Source of the DNA: Symbiodinium microadriaticum
Taxonomy: Eukaryota; Sar; Dinophyceae; Suessiales; Symbiodiniaceae
DNA: 64,000 nucleotides
Direction: 5' to 3'
Assembly (NCBI GenBank): GCA_001939145.1
Contig: LSRX01000074.1
Location: 691,824 to 755,823 of the forward strand
Positions 11,711 to 22,511 of the stretch are shown one piece after another (the first letter of the stretch is position 1; the number at the start of each line of letters is the position of its first letter). Under the pieces are notes generated by a model, which did not search any database, had not been told where the DNA came from, and saw only the letters and a list, made by a program, of their open reading frames with translations. The translations under genes and the position numbers were made by a program.

Positions 11711-11765
11711 GTGATACTGAGGATGACGATGATGATGGTGATAATGATGAGGGTGATGACGAAGT
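11645..11765. repeat. (GAT)n tract
   Basis: Imperfect GAT/GATGCT repeat about 120 bp long. Confidence 0.92.
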
Positions 11766-11959
11766 GGATTTTGACCAGGACACAACATGATGTAGATGCT
11801 GTGGTTTACCAAGAGGAACAACGATTGTTCCGATGACTAAACAGAAGATGAGCATGATTACGAATTAGTTGAGAATGCCAGCACGATGGTGACGATGATT
11901 TTGGCGAGCAACATGCACATAAGAAACTGTGGGCATGACCATCCTCTACGTCGTCTTCG

Positions 11960-12195
11960 TGTTTCTTCTTTTTGTCGTTTTGGGTGTCCTTGTTGTTGCT
12001 CTGGGTGTTGTTGTTGTTGTTGTTGCTGCTGCTGCTGCGGCTGCCGCTGCTGCCGCTGCTGCTGCTGCTGCTTCTGGTGCTGTTGCTGTTGCTGATGCTG
12101 GCGATGGCGCTGATGCTGGAGCTGGTTGTGTTGTCGTTCCTGTTGTTGCCGCTGACGCTCGTGTTGCTGTGGCTGTTGCTGTTGCTGTTTCGTTC
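11960..12195. repeat. (GTT/GCT)n tract
   Basis: Imperfect GTTGTT, GCTGCT and GATGCT repeats. The long minus frame across it (11806-12432, poly-Ser/Asn) is largely a repeat product. Confidence 0.92.
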
Positions 12196-12301
12196 GTTCT
12201 TACACCCGTGCTGTTGTCTTGGTCTTTCTACTGTTGGTGACGATGACAAGTATGACGATTGCTTTGCCAATCGATGTTGAAAGCTGAACTTTGGTGTTGG
12301 C

Positions 12302-13022
12302 TTGGATTCGGAGACGTCGGCCGCAGAACTTCGCAAGACATCTAATCGGCAGAGCGTGAGCGACCGAGGCCGCTCAAGTGCATCAGAAGAAAAAGCTGAA
12401 CCAAGTGGGGAGCCCTGCGACTGTTGTTCCAAGCTTCTGGTCGAGCTTGATTCTTCAATCTCCAGGCATCCAGACTGGCCAAGCTCTCTTTGTCCCTCTC
12501 TTTCGCTCTCTTTGGTGTTTCACGCTCTGTCTATTTCTCTCTCTCTCTCTCTCTCTTTGCCGATGTTTGCTTCTTTGTCTTCGCAGCCCTCGGCCCTGAA
12601 ATTCATGGGAGCCTGAGGTCAAAGGGTTGGGGCCCAGAGTCTTAAAGTCTAGAGAGCATTTCCACCTTCGAAGCTTCTGTTTGCAAGAAGGAGGCCTTCG
12701 ACGGCCTCCTGGTAATTCTGCGTGATTATGTTTGGTGGCCTCATGGGAACTAAAGAGACGTTCCAGGCGAAGCTCCTAGGCAAATTCCGTGCCCAATTCC
12801 TTCCCACAAGCTGTTCCAAGTCCTGCACTTCCACAAGCAAGCAAGCCTTTCAAGTAAGCCGTCAGCCTCGACGACCGCAGTTTCGACAATTACTGGTTGC
12901 TAGTTGCAACTCCCATCATGCTCCCAGAAATGCATGATTTGCCGGGAAGGTTGCGTTTTGGTATGTAGGGTTCAGGGTTCAAAGTCGCAGGTTTCGAGTC
13001 TCATGGGTAGTTGGTGTTTGGC

Positions 13023-13053
<31 letters not shown>

Positions 13054-13223
13054 ATACTTGCATGCCGATGTTGGCTGTACCTCCGAATCGTCTCATCAGT
13101 CCTGCATCTTCGTATAAATTCCTGGCTGCTTTGCAGGTGGACGCTCCCAAAATCGTTCGAATCCCAAAGCTGGAAGCCCCAAAGCCTGATCCCGAACCTT
13201 CGATTGTAAAGGCAGTGCTGTAG
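12302..13223 (+). CDS. Unknown Cys-containing protein, multi-exon
   Basis: An open segment from about 12302 to about 12464 reads DSETSAAELRKTSNRQSVSD and then GEPCDCCSKLLVELDSSIS. Exon 12653-12711 follows TCTAG, reads SISTFEASVCKKEAFDGLL and ends CTG|GTAATT. Exon 12767-12853 follows CCAG, reads AKLLGKFRAQFLPTSCSKSC then TSTSKQAFQ and ends at GTAAGC. A small piece near 12929 after CCCAG reads KCMICREG. Terminal exon 13137-13223 follows TTGCAG, reads VDAPKIVRIPKLEAPKPDPE and ends PSIVKAVL-stop. The three bounded exons are all phase 0. The Cys clusters might bind zinc, but no domain is recognised. Whether the first segment belongs here is inferred. Confidence 0.55.
13025..13053. repeat. (TA)n microsatellite
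   Basis: TATATA run inside the last intron of the preceding gene model. Confidence 0.95.
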
Positions 13224-13334
13224 TGATAGCAACAATAGTATGACTGACGATTGTCACTCCCGATTCGGGTCTAGTCGAGGGCCGAGGGACATCAATCAGT
13301 ACGGTATGAATTTACCTGCCTCGGGCATGCACAG

Positions 13335-13689
13335 CGCACGGCCAGACGCGGCGGGAGCAGGGCCTCGCTATAGAGGAACTGGAGCCAAGTGAGTCTGGAC
13401 CTCGCTCTTTTGGAATCCACTGGGCCGTTTAGTCTGACATGTAAGGGTCCTAGGTTCGTGACAAGCTTATTGGTTTACCCACGTTACCCCGAGTGTGGGA
13501 GAAAATCGGTGCTTCGGGACGTTTTCGGAGGGTTTCGGGTTCCTCGTAAAGCACTCTCAACCCCATGTCGCCCGTCTCACAGGATCATGCTTCAAAAAGG
13601 ACCCACATAAGATCTGCGCAAGCTCCACCACACTGGCGGAGGGGGCCGGGTGGAATCCTGTCATCATCATTGCCAAGCATAGGCTCTAA
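13335..13689 (+). CDS. Unknown protein, last two exons
   Basis: Exon 13335-13388 follows CACAG, reads HGQTRREQGLAIEELEP and ends A|GTGAGT. Exon 13583-13689 follows CTCACAG with two bases completing the codon, reads SCFKKDPHKICASSTTLAEG then AGWNPVIIIAKHRL-stop. Phase matches (1). The sequence is GC3-rich. An alternative small frame starting MTDDCHSRFGSSRGPRDINQ (about 13240) overlaps exon one but cannot splice in phase to exon two. Function unknown. Confidence 0.5.
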
Positions 13690-13808
13690 TTAACTTGAGA
13701 AGCCGAGCACTTTTAGACATGGATTCAGTCACCACCTCACACTTGCAGAAGCCTAGCTCTGGTGGTCGAAGCTCGGGCCCCAACGCCTGAAGCCGCAAAG
13801 CCCTAAGC

Positions 13809-14231
13809 TTGAGAACATCCGAGAACGTCCAAGAACTCAAGAGCCCAAGACTCTCATCCCGTAGGGTTTCGGGTCCTCAAGCTGAGGAGCGCTCGGCCTA
13901 CAGGCCAGTTGCATGTCCGGTGACGGGCATCGGAGAGAGCTTGAGCCCAACAAAGAAAGATCCGAAGCACCGCACAAACGCATTAAGTTCCACTTGTCGG
14001 TACTTGAACTGCGACTGTGAAGTCGTAACCCCAGATCTGCAAACGGTTCAAACCTTAAACCCAAATAATTCCAAATTCAAATCTGTGATCCTGCAGCTCC
14101 TGAAGTTTGAGTACAACCCCAATTCCCCTACCCGAAATCCCCCAATGGTACACATAGGTGGACTCTACCCCACTTTAAAGTTCCTGAGCCCCCGGATTCC
14201 AAAAGAACAAACTCACACCTATAGCTTCTGA
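13809..14231 (+). CDS. Candidate coding segment, unknown product
   Basis: Open plus frame. Its central part is coding-like, with AEERSAYRPVACPVTGIGES and DPKHRTNALSSTCRYLNCDC, and its later part degrades into C-strand telomere-like sequence. Likely only about 13870-14050 is exon. Possible acceptor: CTCAAG at about 13880. Confidence 0.35.
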   Translation: MRTSENVQELKSPRLSSRRVSGPQAEERSAYRPVACPVTGIGESLSPTKKDPKHRTNALSSTCRYLNCDCEVVTPDLQTVQTLNPNNSKFKSVILQLLKFEYNPNSPTRNPPMVHIGGLYPTLKFLSPRIPKEQTHTYSF

Positions 14232-14287
14232 ATCCCGAGACCCTACAGCCTGAATAGCATCAACACAAGCCCTCGAGCTGAGAGATT

Positions 14288-14560
14288 TTGGGCTCGCCCA
14301 AGAGAATCGCAAATCCTGCGATTCCCAAATCACCGACAGCCATCGTCAAGGGCGCCCTCAACCGTTCCGTCCTTAGGGCTATCAACCCTATGGGCTCTAC
14401 AGAACACCTCCCAGCCCTCGACATCCCGAGGCTGCCAATTTCAATCCAGACCCTACAGTGGACAATACATTCCTCTCCCTCTCCATGGCAACTCACAGCC
14501 CGGTTGAGGGTTCTACAAGCCCCGGGAGCCGAAACCGGAAATCCTAAACAAGAAACCCCA
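14288..14560 (+). CDS. Candidate coding segment, unknown product
   Basis: A plus frame with GC-rich third positions reads SPTAIVKGALNRSVLRAINP then MGSTEHLPALDIPRLPIS. It is open into the following repeat, which is not evidence of coding. An open minus frame opposes it. Confidence 0.3.
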
Positions 14561-14750
14561 AAACATGGGTTCAACTGGTTCAACCAAATAAAGCTTCACA
14601 CCCCAAATCCAAACAATTCAGCCCCAAAACATCCAAACACCATAAACTCTGCCAAAAATTCCAAGCCCCTCCCATGCAGGCAGCCTTCTCCCTCCTCGGC
14701 TGGAGCAGCAACGGCAGACGGCAGAGCCCAGCCACGGAGGAGGATACTGC

Positions 14751-15195
14751 ACACGTACATACATACGGACATACATAGATACATACATACATACATACAT
14801 ACATACATACATACTTACATACATACTTACATACTTACATACTTACACACTTACACACTTACATACATTGCATTAGTTACATTGCATTATATTACATTAC
14901 ATTACATAAAATACAAACATACATAATTCATTCATGCTCAAATACATGCATGGATACATGCATGCATGCATGCATGCATACATACATACATACATACATA
15001 CACACACACATATATATATATATATATGTGCATATGTATAGACATCCACATCTACCAACCCTACAGGCATACATGTATCCATACGTGGCTGCAACGCATA
15101 CACGTACTCATGCACACATACGCATATGGAGACCATTCACATTTACTTATGTGTGTTATAAACATTATATATATATATATATATATAAGGCATGA
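14751..15195. repeat. CATA/TTACA, TA and CA repeats
   Basis: CATA run (about 14758-14830), TTACA-type repeats (about 14810-14910), CATG and CATA (about 14941-15003), then CA/TA runs and a TA run at 15165-15187. Confidence 0.95.
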
Positions 15196-15246
15196 ACAAA
15201 TCGCATTTGCGATGTTTGTGGTGACGATGCTGTCAAGGATGATGAT

Positions 15247-15490
15247 GACCATGACTAGGTGCTGATCATCAAGATGATGCTGATGCTGATGTTGCTGCTG
15301 CTGATGATGTTGATGTCGACGAAGCCATTTCGATGATGATGGCGATGTTGATGAAAATGATGATGATGATGATGATGATGACGACGATGAGGATCAGGAT
15401 CATGAGTGTGATCATGTTGATTTTTGGCGATGATGATGATGAAGCTGATGTTGATTATTGCGATGGCTGCGATGGTGATGGTGAAGGTGA
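15247..15490. repeat. (GAT)n tract
   Basis: Imperfect GAT/GCT/GAC trinucleotide repeat. Confidence 0.92.
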
Positions 15491-15971
15491 TGCTGGCAAT
15501 TGAGGGGGGGAGCCGTGCTGCAAGTAACTGTTCTTATTGTTAACACATGTGTTCTGGCTACTTTCAAGAGTAACGCCTCTACAAGGATGCGTGTTTCTGT
15601 AGTAGCATTACAAGCTGGTGTTCTCTAGTGGATACCAGCGTTCAGACTGGTTCTGGCCTTTATTGCTCTGTTGGAAAATGTTACCAAAGCTGCAGTGCTC
15701 TCTGCTCTTGCGTCTTGCTGCTGTAACTGTGGGCTTGTGTGTTTTGAAGATGCTGTTATCATTTCTCCGCAAATCGTTCCCACTTGCAGATAGTGTCAAT
15801 GTTCGCCCTTGTCGTCGGATTTAATAGTTGTCGGAGTAGTAGTAGCTTTAGCCCCACAGCCGTCACCGGAGCAGCAGTAGTTTCTGTTGTCGTGGCAGCA
15901 CTTCTGTTTCTAAACGCTTGTGTTTTCAAGCTGCTGGCCTGTGCTCTGCTTTCCGCCTGGTGGAACACTGA

Positions 15972-16154
15972 GTGTCATGTGTCGTCGGATCTGGGAACAT
16001 CGCCTCGGTATGGGACATTTCGTTTGCGCCACTGATCGCTTTCGCAAGGAAGTTCACTGATGCCCCCAAGTGCCTGGGCCGGGTGTTGTGGGCAAGCTGC
16101 GTAGTTTTGTTGTTTCATGATTCAGGGTTCCTGTCAGAATCTTTATGCCGTTGA
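15972..16154 (+). CDS. Candidate coding segment, unknown product
   Basis: The plus frame reads NIASVWDISFAPLIAFARKF then TDAPKCLGRVLWASCVVLLF and stops at 16154. Third positions are GC-rich to about position 16100. Exon borders are unclear. Confidence 0.4.
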   Translation: MSCVVGSGNIASVWDISFAPLIAFARKFTDAPKCLGRVLWASCVVLLFHDSGFLSESLCR

Positions 16155-17097
16155 AAAGGATCCAACAACGAGGTCTACGTGCGGTTTACTCCGTTGTTTG
16201 AACATGCACTGACATCCGCACAAGCTGACAGCAGACCGCGTAGCTGACACTTTCAAGACAAACCCTAAAGCTATGATGTCTCCAAGCCGACAACCTCAAC
16301 CCTGAATGGTTCGGGGTCTAGGGCACCATCCCCAAACCAATCAGTGATATCCCGCGTAGGTTACAGGCCGGCAAGCCTGCTCACAGGTCCGTCTTTAAAG
16401 CGCTTTCTGGTGTTTGTATCTTCTTTCAGTCTTCTTTTAGTCTTCTTTTAGTCTTCACGTGCTACAGTAACATGATCGTTGGTAGCTGTTGGCTGTTGGC
16501 GCCCAGGAAAGTCACCCGGGTCTACGCGCCCTAGCAGTCCATCACCAGAAGGCACCCGATTATTTCGGGGCTTCCGAGCCATGTTTTTATACCATGATGC
16601 TGCTATACGGCTGTACGACTTCAGGAGCAGGTTGCTGTTCATTATATTGCAATTGTCCATGGCTTCAGCTCGTTCGCAGACCGTGCAGAACTTTCATGTG
16701 TATTTGCCAACCCTGGCTTTTCTCGTCCGACGTGCGTTTTGTGTCGTCTTCTATGGTTCTCCTGCGGTTGTTGCTACAGTTGCCACTTCAACACGTTGTG
16801 CGTTAAATTTATGTCAGCAATTGTTTCGGTGATTGTTCAAATGTGGAAGTTTGGTCCTTGCCCGGTTTGTTCTACATTGCAATTTACAACATTCCGTGCT
16901 CTTCACTTTTATTGGTCTTGTTTCCGGACTGTGCGTTGACATGTCGATGGGATCGCATCATGACTTGTGTTTCGCTTGATTTCAAATCTCAGGCTGGGTT
17001 CAATTGATAGCCAGCATCATTCTAGTGTCATGCCGTCGTAAGTTTAAGACGGCAACCTCTGCTGCAGCACAAATTTATGAACCACTGTAACTAGTAG
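16155..17097. other. Ambiguous region
   Basis: TCTTCTTTTAGT repeats at about 16420-16455. A plus frame 16479-16832 (117 codons, hydrophobic) and a minus frame 16448-16660 are both open. Neither has supporting splice sites. Confidence 0.4.
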
Positions 17098-17187
17098 CTC
17101 CTGCGACGACGACGACGACTACTACTACTACGTACGAGTACTACTGCTACTGCTACTGCTACTACTACCACTACTACTACTACTACT

Positions 17188-17232
<45 letters not shown>

Positions 17233-17267
17233 GGTACTGGTACTAGTACAAGTACTAGTACTAGTCC

Positions 17268-17299
<32 letters not shown>

Positions 17300-17324
17300 C
17301 TACTACTACTACGACTACTACCAT

Positions 17325-17368
<44 letters not shown>

Positions 17369-17369
17369 T

Positions 17370-17401
<32 letters not shown>

Positions 17402-17453
17402 TTACTACTACTACTCGCTACTACTACTACTACTACTAATAATAATAATAATA

Positions 17454-17502
<49 letters not shown>

Positions 17503-17705
17503 GTGCTACTTCTACTGCTCGTGCTCCTGCTCCGCTCGTGCGCCTGCTCCTGCTGCTCCTGCTGCTCCTGCGCTCCTGCTGCTGCTCCTGCTCCAGCTGC
17601 TGCTGCTGCTCCTGCTCCAGCTGCTGCTGCTGCTCCTGCTCCTGCTGCTGCTGCTAGCACACACCAGCACCACCGACACGGAGACGACGACGACGACCAC
17701 AATGA
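17098..17705. repeat. (CTA)n with internal (TAG)n, then TGC/TCC repeats
   Basis: Long ACT/CTA tract with a strand-switched AGT segment at about 17262-17299, followed by TGCTCC-type repeats (about 17515-17655) and GAC repeats. The inverted trinucleotide blocks are self-complementary. Confidence 0.95.
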
Positions 17706-18293
17706 CGACGACCGCGACGGCGGCGACGACTACCATTACCAGTAGTGCTGCTATTGCTACTGGTTATTGGTATCAGTGCTACCAGGAGTCGGTGTAGTTG
17801 TGGTAACAGTTACAGCAGTCGTCGTCGTGGCTTTCGCCGTCCTAAGTAGTGGGTCGCTGGCAGCACCCCATCAGCACCATGCAGACTATGTCAACGACCA
17901 CTCTAACGATGAAGATGACTACCAAATCTACAGATACTGCTATTTAGGCGTTTAGCACCTTCGTGTTGAATTCATGTTTTGCCAGCGTTCGTATTTTCCG
18001 GGTTTGTCATGAGAAATACCCGCTATCAGAGCGAATCTCAATTCCTGGATGCGTGACAGCGTGTGTCCGCAGGGCTCCTTTTGGAATTTTGGTGGGTGTA
18101 CATGCGGGGTGTTATCATGGGGAGACGAGTGGCACAGATACTGCATCACATGCTTATCCTCCGCTGATTAGGTTCTCCTCATCATTCGTCGTTCTCGCGT
18201 TGTTCCGAATTCCTTTGTGCGTGTCTGTGTAAAAGCCATGGCGTTGAAGTACTTGTTGTTGATACAAGACCCGTTTCCTCAGTAGCTTATAAT

Positions 18294-18680
18294 TCAGGTT
18301 GCTTCCAGGGTGTTTCCTGACCGGGGCAACCCAGCTTCCATGAAAGACTCTATTTGTTCGAACCCGTAACCCGCAGACGCCACGGACGCCTCCGGATCCC
18401 GGTTTGAGTCGTTGGAAGGTGCCATTGAGTCGTTCTGCGCCGGCCATCTGACCAAAATAAAGGCGTTTGCGAATTGAAATCCAGACGTGAAGTCTGCAGC
18501 CTTTCGCGTTCCTAAGGTGCCGGCCTTAAGCCTTGATTCGAAGTCGCTCTGAAGTGTTCTGAAGCTTGCAGGCATCGTGAGGAAGAAGAGTTCCATGAAT
18601 CGGTCGGCTTCCCCCATGCCGGAAGAGGCGCTAAAGCATCGGTGCTTTCTGTGGCCATCAGCCATGCCCTGGGTGTCCAC
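18294..18680 (-). CDS. Candidate 128-codon minus-strand frame
   Basis: An ATG-initiated frame reads GMGEADRFMELFFLTMPASF then RTLQSDFESR, with natural composition and GC-rich third positions in its first half. Two plus-strand frames over 18572-18915 are also open, so direction is unsure. No family recognised. Confidence 0.35.
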   Translation of the reverse strand: MDTQGMADGHRKHRCFSASSGMGEADRFMELFFLTMPASFRTLQSDFESRLKAGTLGTRKAADFTSGFQFANAFILVRWPAQNDSMAPSNDSNRDPEASVASAGYGFEQIESFMEAGLPRSGNTLEAT

Positions 18681-18844
18681 GAATCTAAGTTGCAGGCGCT
18701 CTTGCCAGAAGCTAATGAATCACGTTGCCACCAGGTTGGTTGTACAGGGTCTTGGTAACGTCCAAACTTCCCGAGAGCTGACTGTGATGCGAGATTGTTG
18801 CACATTGTGTAGGAGCTTTGTTTCAACAGGTCCCCTTGTGCAGG

Positions 18845-18915
18845 AATCCACTAACATAGGGGCCACCAACAATCACGCATGGCATGCTCTTCGTAAACTA
18901 ACGGACCCTTTGTAA
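18845..18915 (+). CDS. Possible terminal exon
   Basis: Follows GTGCAG and reads ESTNIGATNNHAWHALRKLT then DPL-stop, immediately before TAATAGGGTTTGGG. Competes with the minus-strand interpretation of this area. Confidence 0.25.
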
Positions 18916-19221
18916 TAGGGTTTGGGTGCTTTAAGATTAACGCTTATTAACTGCATGAACCCTCTGCCTATAAGCTCACCTGCCACTGCTGAGCCCCAAG
19001 ACGTCCCTGCACCTCACTCCGGCCCTACTGACCCTCAGCAAAGCCAGAACCCTCACAAGCAGAAATAACACAAAGGAAAGGCTTGATCCTACAAAGTCCG
19101 AAGACCCCTAATCCTGAAACTCTCAGACGCCAAATCGCACCGGACCCTGAACCGCATAAGACTCTGCTAGACGCTAAGACTACTTAGCGGTAATTTTTGA
19201 CGGTCATAATACCATTAAAAG

Positions 19222-19415
19222 ACGCCCTGACCGCCCTTCTTCAAAGCCTGGAGTTTGAAGAGGTGGATCCGCGCGAGGAAGAACTCCGGAAGCAGATGGA
19301 AAAGGCCGGGACTCCAGGAAGGTCGTGGGGAGGAAGGGCTTGAGATAAGGTCAGCCTTGGGGATTCGGGTTGGGGTCGCTAGCAGTGCTCGCAGGAATAC
19401 TTCGATGAGTTTGCA
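19222..19415 (+). CDS. Unknown coiled-coil-like protein, two exons
   Basis: Exon 19222-19304 follows TAAAAG and reads ALTALLQSLEFEEVDPREEE then LRKQMEK. It ends AAG|GCCGGG, the same kind of GC donor as the histone-like gene. A possible seven-codon exon at 19395-19415 follows CGCAG, reads EYFDEFA and ends at GTCC. Both are phase 0. The charged helix is strongly coding-like. The minus strand is open across the area but less convincing. Confidence 0.5.
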
Positions 19416-20425
19416 GTCCTGCCTTGATTTCCTCTGAGACCACCCTCCTAGGGGCAGCAACGGGACCTTCAAGGTTAGGGCTGTCTCAAGCTGTTGACGA
19501 GGAAGGAAGGTTTGAGGTGCGTGGTTTCGTTTCTTCCTGAGTTCCGATTGGCCTGTTTTGGATGCGGGCTTGTTGAGAAGGTTCAGAGCATTCGTCCGCC
19601 TTGATGCTTCCTTCACTCAGTGGTCGGAGCCAGGCCTGTAGATGGAAGCGGTCGTGGTGGTGTCCATGTCCATGGGATGGCAATACATACTTCAAAAGCA
19701 GCTTTCATGCGCAAACCGGATCCTTGAGTTCAGCTCCCTTTTACCCCGCCGGGCAAACTTGACTTTGCCAAGTTTAGAGCCGGCATTGTGATCACCACAG
19801 TAGTACGCGTGCCTGCGACTACTAGACAGCATTACCCCGGAAATCATGCTGTTGAGACATTAGAATGGATCAGAGTGGAGTTGTGACCGGCATTCCTGGT
19901 TGTAGATGTTACTGGTGCTTTTAAAGCTGCCCACGTTGAACTCATTCCTCTGAATCCTCAACACCAGTTCGGACAATGTATGTAAGGCTTCAAATTGTGC
20001 AGGCCGGAGAGCCTGGGAGCATCTTCTGGACGGGCACCTGGTTTAACACAGGAAAGATTTCGTAGGATTTTGCTTGAAGGTTGTAGGATGTGGCATCTAA
20101 GAGGACACGTCTTTTCGGTGCCAGACTTGTTCAAACAATGGACACCTTCGCCTTCCTGTTGAAGTTTGCAAAAGCTGCACAGATTGCAAACTTGTAGATG
20201 TTAGAGCCGTGGGGGCTCAGTGCCAGGGGTTCGGATTATCGAATTCAGGGGTTGCTTTCGAAGCGTTGACAGAAGGTTGAGGAACGGTTGGGGGATTAGC
20301 TCCAGAACGCCCTTTACCCGTTGAAGCCGATCCAAGCCCGAGCCAGCCTCCTAAGCTTGCACAGCCTGGCCCCGAAACCCAAAGCTTGACGGCCCCAGCC
20401 CTTAAGAGGGTCCTGCCGAAGACTG
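19416..20425. other. No defensible gene
   Basis: Mixed sequence. A minus frame (19215-19616) overlaps the previous exons and is rejected in their favour. From 19700 to 20400 no long or coding-like frame was seen. Confidence 0.5.
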
Positions 20426-20680
20426 ATGGGCTCTAGACCTCCATCCTACCTTCCCACGAGCCGTATATCGGAGAGAACGCCCTCCAGTCTCCAGACACTT
20501 GAGGACGTAATAGCACCAAAAGAGACACTAAGTCGGAGTCTTGGAAGTAGCAACCACCTAGCCCCGCAGCTATTGGGTTCGGGTCCGGGGCCACGTCCTG
20601 AAAGCCCTCGAAGCCCATCCCAAGCACCAACCAGCAGGCCACACAGGCCAAGTTCCCAAGGACAAGAACCCACAACCTGA
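20426..20680 (+). CDS. Candidate coding segment, unknown product
   Basis: The plus frame reads SRISERTPSSLQTLEDVIAP then KETLSRSLGSSN before becoming proline/serine-rich. Only the first half looks like exon. Two minus frames of 126 codons overlap and are judged chance. Confidence 0.35.
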   Translation: MGSRPPSYLPTSRISERTPSSLQTLEDVIAPKETLSRSLGSSNHLAPQLLGSGPGPRPESPRSPSQAPTSRPHRPSSQGQEPTT

Positions 20681-20759
20681 AACCCAGGCCTAGGACCCCG
20701 GAAGCCGCCTGCCCTGTCTTCGCGTTTGGGCTGTTGTACTCGAAGCAATAAAAGTGCAG

Positions 20760-20818
20760 GAATCCACGGATTCTGAAGTCCCACATCCAGGACATCGTTG
20801 AGCAATTGCACACCGCCG
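20760..20818 (+). CDS. Short internal exon, helical
   Basis: Follows GTGCAG, reads NPRILKSHIQDIVEQLHTA and ends GCCG|GTATGC. It has 19 codons with nearly all-GC third positions in the middle. Strong exon signature; gene unknown. Confidence 0.55.
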
Positions 20819-20831
20819 GTATGCATCGACC

Positions 20832-21050
20832 TTGGGCGCGTTCATCGAGGAGTTAGCTGAGTTGATTAATTATGTGGATATGCATTGTTATGGCGCTGGT
20901 TCAATGTGGCTTTTTTTACGCCTTGATGGTGCGTGCAGATTAGTAGCGCTTGACAGGAACAGACGGGAGGTACGATTTGTGTACACAGTCTCTAAAGCAC
21001 ATAGACACAATAGACGCAGAGGCGGCTTTCTAGCCGCTGAGTCAGTATAG
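20832..21050 (+). CDS. Small frame with A/T-rich codon use
   Basis: A 72-codon frame starting at TTG reads FIEELAELINYVDMHCYGAG and later RREVRFVYTVSKAHRHNRRR, ending FLAAESV-stop. Amino-acid composition is natural, but third positions are much more A/T-rich than nearby islands (TTA, ATT, GAT, AGA). This could be a remnant of a transferred or mobile sequence, or chance. It overlaps the intron after the preceding exon. Confidence 0.3.
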   Translation: MGAFIEELAELINYVDMHCYGAGSMWLFLRLDGACRLVALDRNRREVRFVYTVSKAHRHNRRRGGFLAAESV

Positions 21051-21644
21051 GGAGTGGAGTAAGAGGTGAGTATGGAAAGTATTCAATTTGCTGGGGTTTT
21101 GCACGTACTATATTGGGACTCTACTAATTAGATAAGACCTTTGAGAGAAAGCTGCTTGGAAGTTCAAGGTCTTAAGCCTCCAAGCCCGAGGCTTCAAGCA
21201 GTAAGCTGCTTCAGACTCCGGTACCCCAAACATCCTGAAGCTGAAGACGAGCTTATGAGATATGAGAGTTGTTCTAAACCCCCGCTTCTTGACCGCAGAT
21301 TTACAGCGCACGTTCATGTTTTTTATGCAGGTTTAGGACCTCCTCCAACACTCCAGCACGGCGCAAGCGCACGCAAGGGCGAGCGCAAGGGCGATAAAGT
21401 AGTGTAACAAGGGTTATACCAAGGCTTCAAGATGGGAATGTGTTTAAACCGCGCGCGCCCAAGAGCGCGCAAGGGAGAAGCGCAAGCGGATTTTCGAGTT
21501 ACGGGCTGCAACCATAAGATACAACAACCCCCATAGAGTTTACGGCTTTAATGAGTTTCGGGTTGACATTTGGTTCGATTCGGGTTTCCCGATCAGGGAC
21601 ACATAGGATTTTGAGCACAGGCTTCAAGGTTCAGCTGTCGTGCT

Positions 21645-21929
21645 TTGGATCAGGACCCAGTTCAATTTGCACAAAATTGCAGGGTTGAAGGCAGAGTGGT
21701 TACTGTCAGAGACTTGTTGAATGCGATGTTTGGTACATGGATATTGCACATGGTTTGGGATTCAGGTTTTGCTGCATTTCTCGGGCTTCTACAAGATCCC
21801 GCAGAACCCCTAAAGCCTAAACGCGGGCCGTTAACTAAGGTCTACATCTACCCCGTGGGTTGTGGGAAGGCAATGATTCGTTCTGAGAGGGGTTGGAGGT
21901 TCAGGCGAGCGCAGTCACAACAGGATTAA
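21645..21929 (+). CDS. Candidate coding segment, unknown product
   Basis: A 94-codon frame without an ATG at its start reads VEGRVVTVRDLLNAMFGTWI then LHMVWDSGFAAFLGLLQDPA, and ends RRAQSQQD-stop. Looks like a terminal exon. The acceptor is not certain. Confidence 0.4.
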   Translation: MDQDPVQFAQNCRVEGRVVTVRDLLNAMFGTWILHMVWDSGFAAFLGLLQDPAEPLKPKRGPLTKVYIYPVGCGKAMIRSERGWRFRRAQSQQD

Positions 21930-22127
21930 CAAGGAAACAGCAAGTGAATCCTTATCCCTTCGCTCCCCAGAAGCATCGCCCTGCTGTCTCTCTGTCGCTT
22001 TGGTGGTACTGAGGGAAGACCTCCTGGAAGAGCAGCTGGAAGTCCTGAAGGGGGCGGGGCGCTAAATTGGATGTTGAGGGAAATTTCATTAGCCTAGCTA
22101 ATGGAAAGATTTTCTACTTCAACATCA

Positions 22128-22290
22128 CATACATACATACACACATACACACATACATACATACATACATACATACATACACAGCCACGCATTGGTACTG
22201 GTGCTGTGGCTGTGGCTGTGGCTGTGGCTGCTGCTTCTGCTGAAGCCGCTGCTGCTGTTGTTGTTGCTGCTTCTTTTGTTGCTGTATTTT
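22128..22290. repeat. CATA and GCT/GTT repeats
   Basis: CATA run (about 22128-22183), then GCTGTG and GCTGCT repeats. Confidence 0.93.
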
Positions 22291-22319
22291 GCTGCTGTAG
22301 TTCTACACAGCGGAGAAGG

Positions 22320-22511
22320 GTTGGCAAGAAGGACAGCAAAGCTGCTAGATGTGTGCTAGCAGCAACGAAGGCCCAAGCGGGAGAGTGTTTCGGGCTTTCA
22401 ACTCTTCAGCCTTTCGCCTTGAAGCTCTCAAACACGCTGGCCGGCACAATCTTGTGGAATCTTATGTGCCAGTCGATAGCAGAATGCCAGGCCTTAGAAT
22501 CTTCCCTTTAA
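22320..22511 (+). CDS. Probable terminal exon, unknown product
   Basis: Immediately 3' of the trinucleotide repeat and in frame with it. Reads GKKDSKAARCVLAATKAQAG then LQPFALKLSNTLAGTILW, ending ECQALESSL-stop. If the repeat is translated it adds an Ala/Val-rich segment. Composition is natural. Confidence 0.45.
   Translation, partial: VGKKDSKAARCVLAATKAQAGECFGLSTLQPFALKLSNTLAGTILWNLMCQSIAECQALESSL

Noticed and set aside
11806..12432. 208-codon minus frame, Ser/Asn-rich
   Set aside because: Mostly translation of GTT/GCT repeats; the plus strand over 12302-12464 is more natural.
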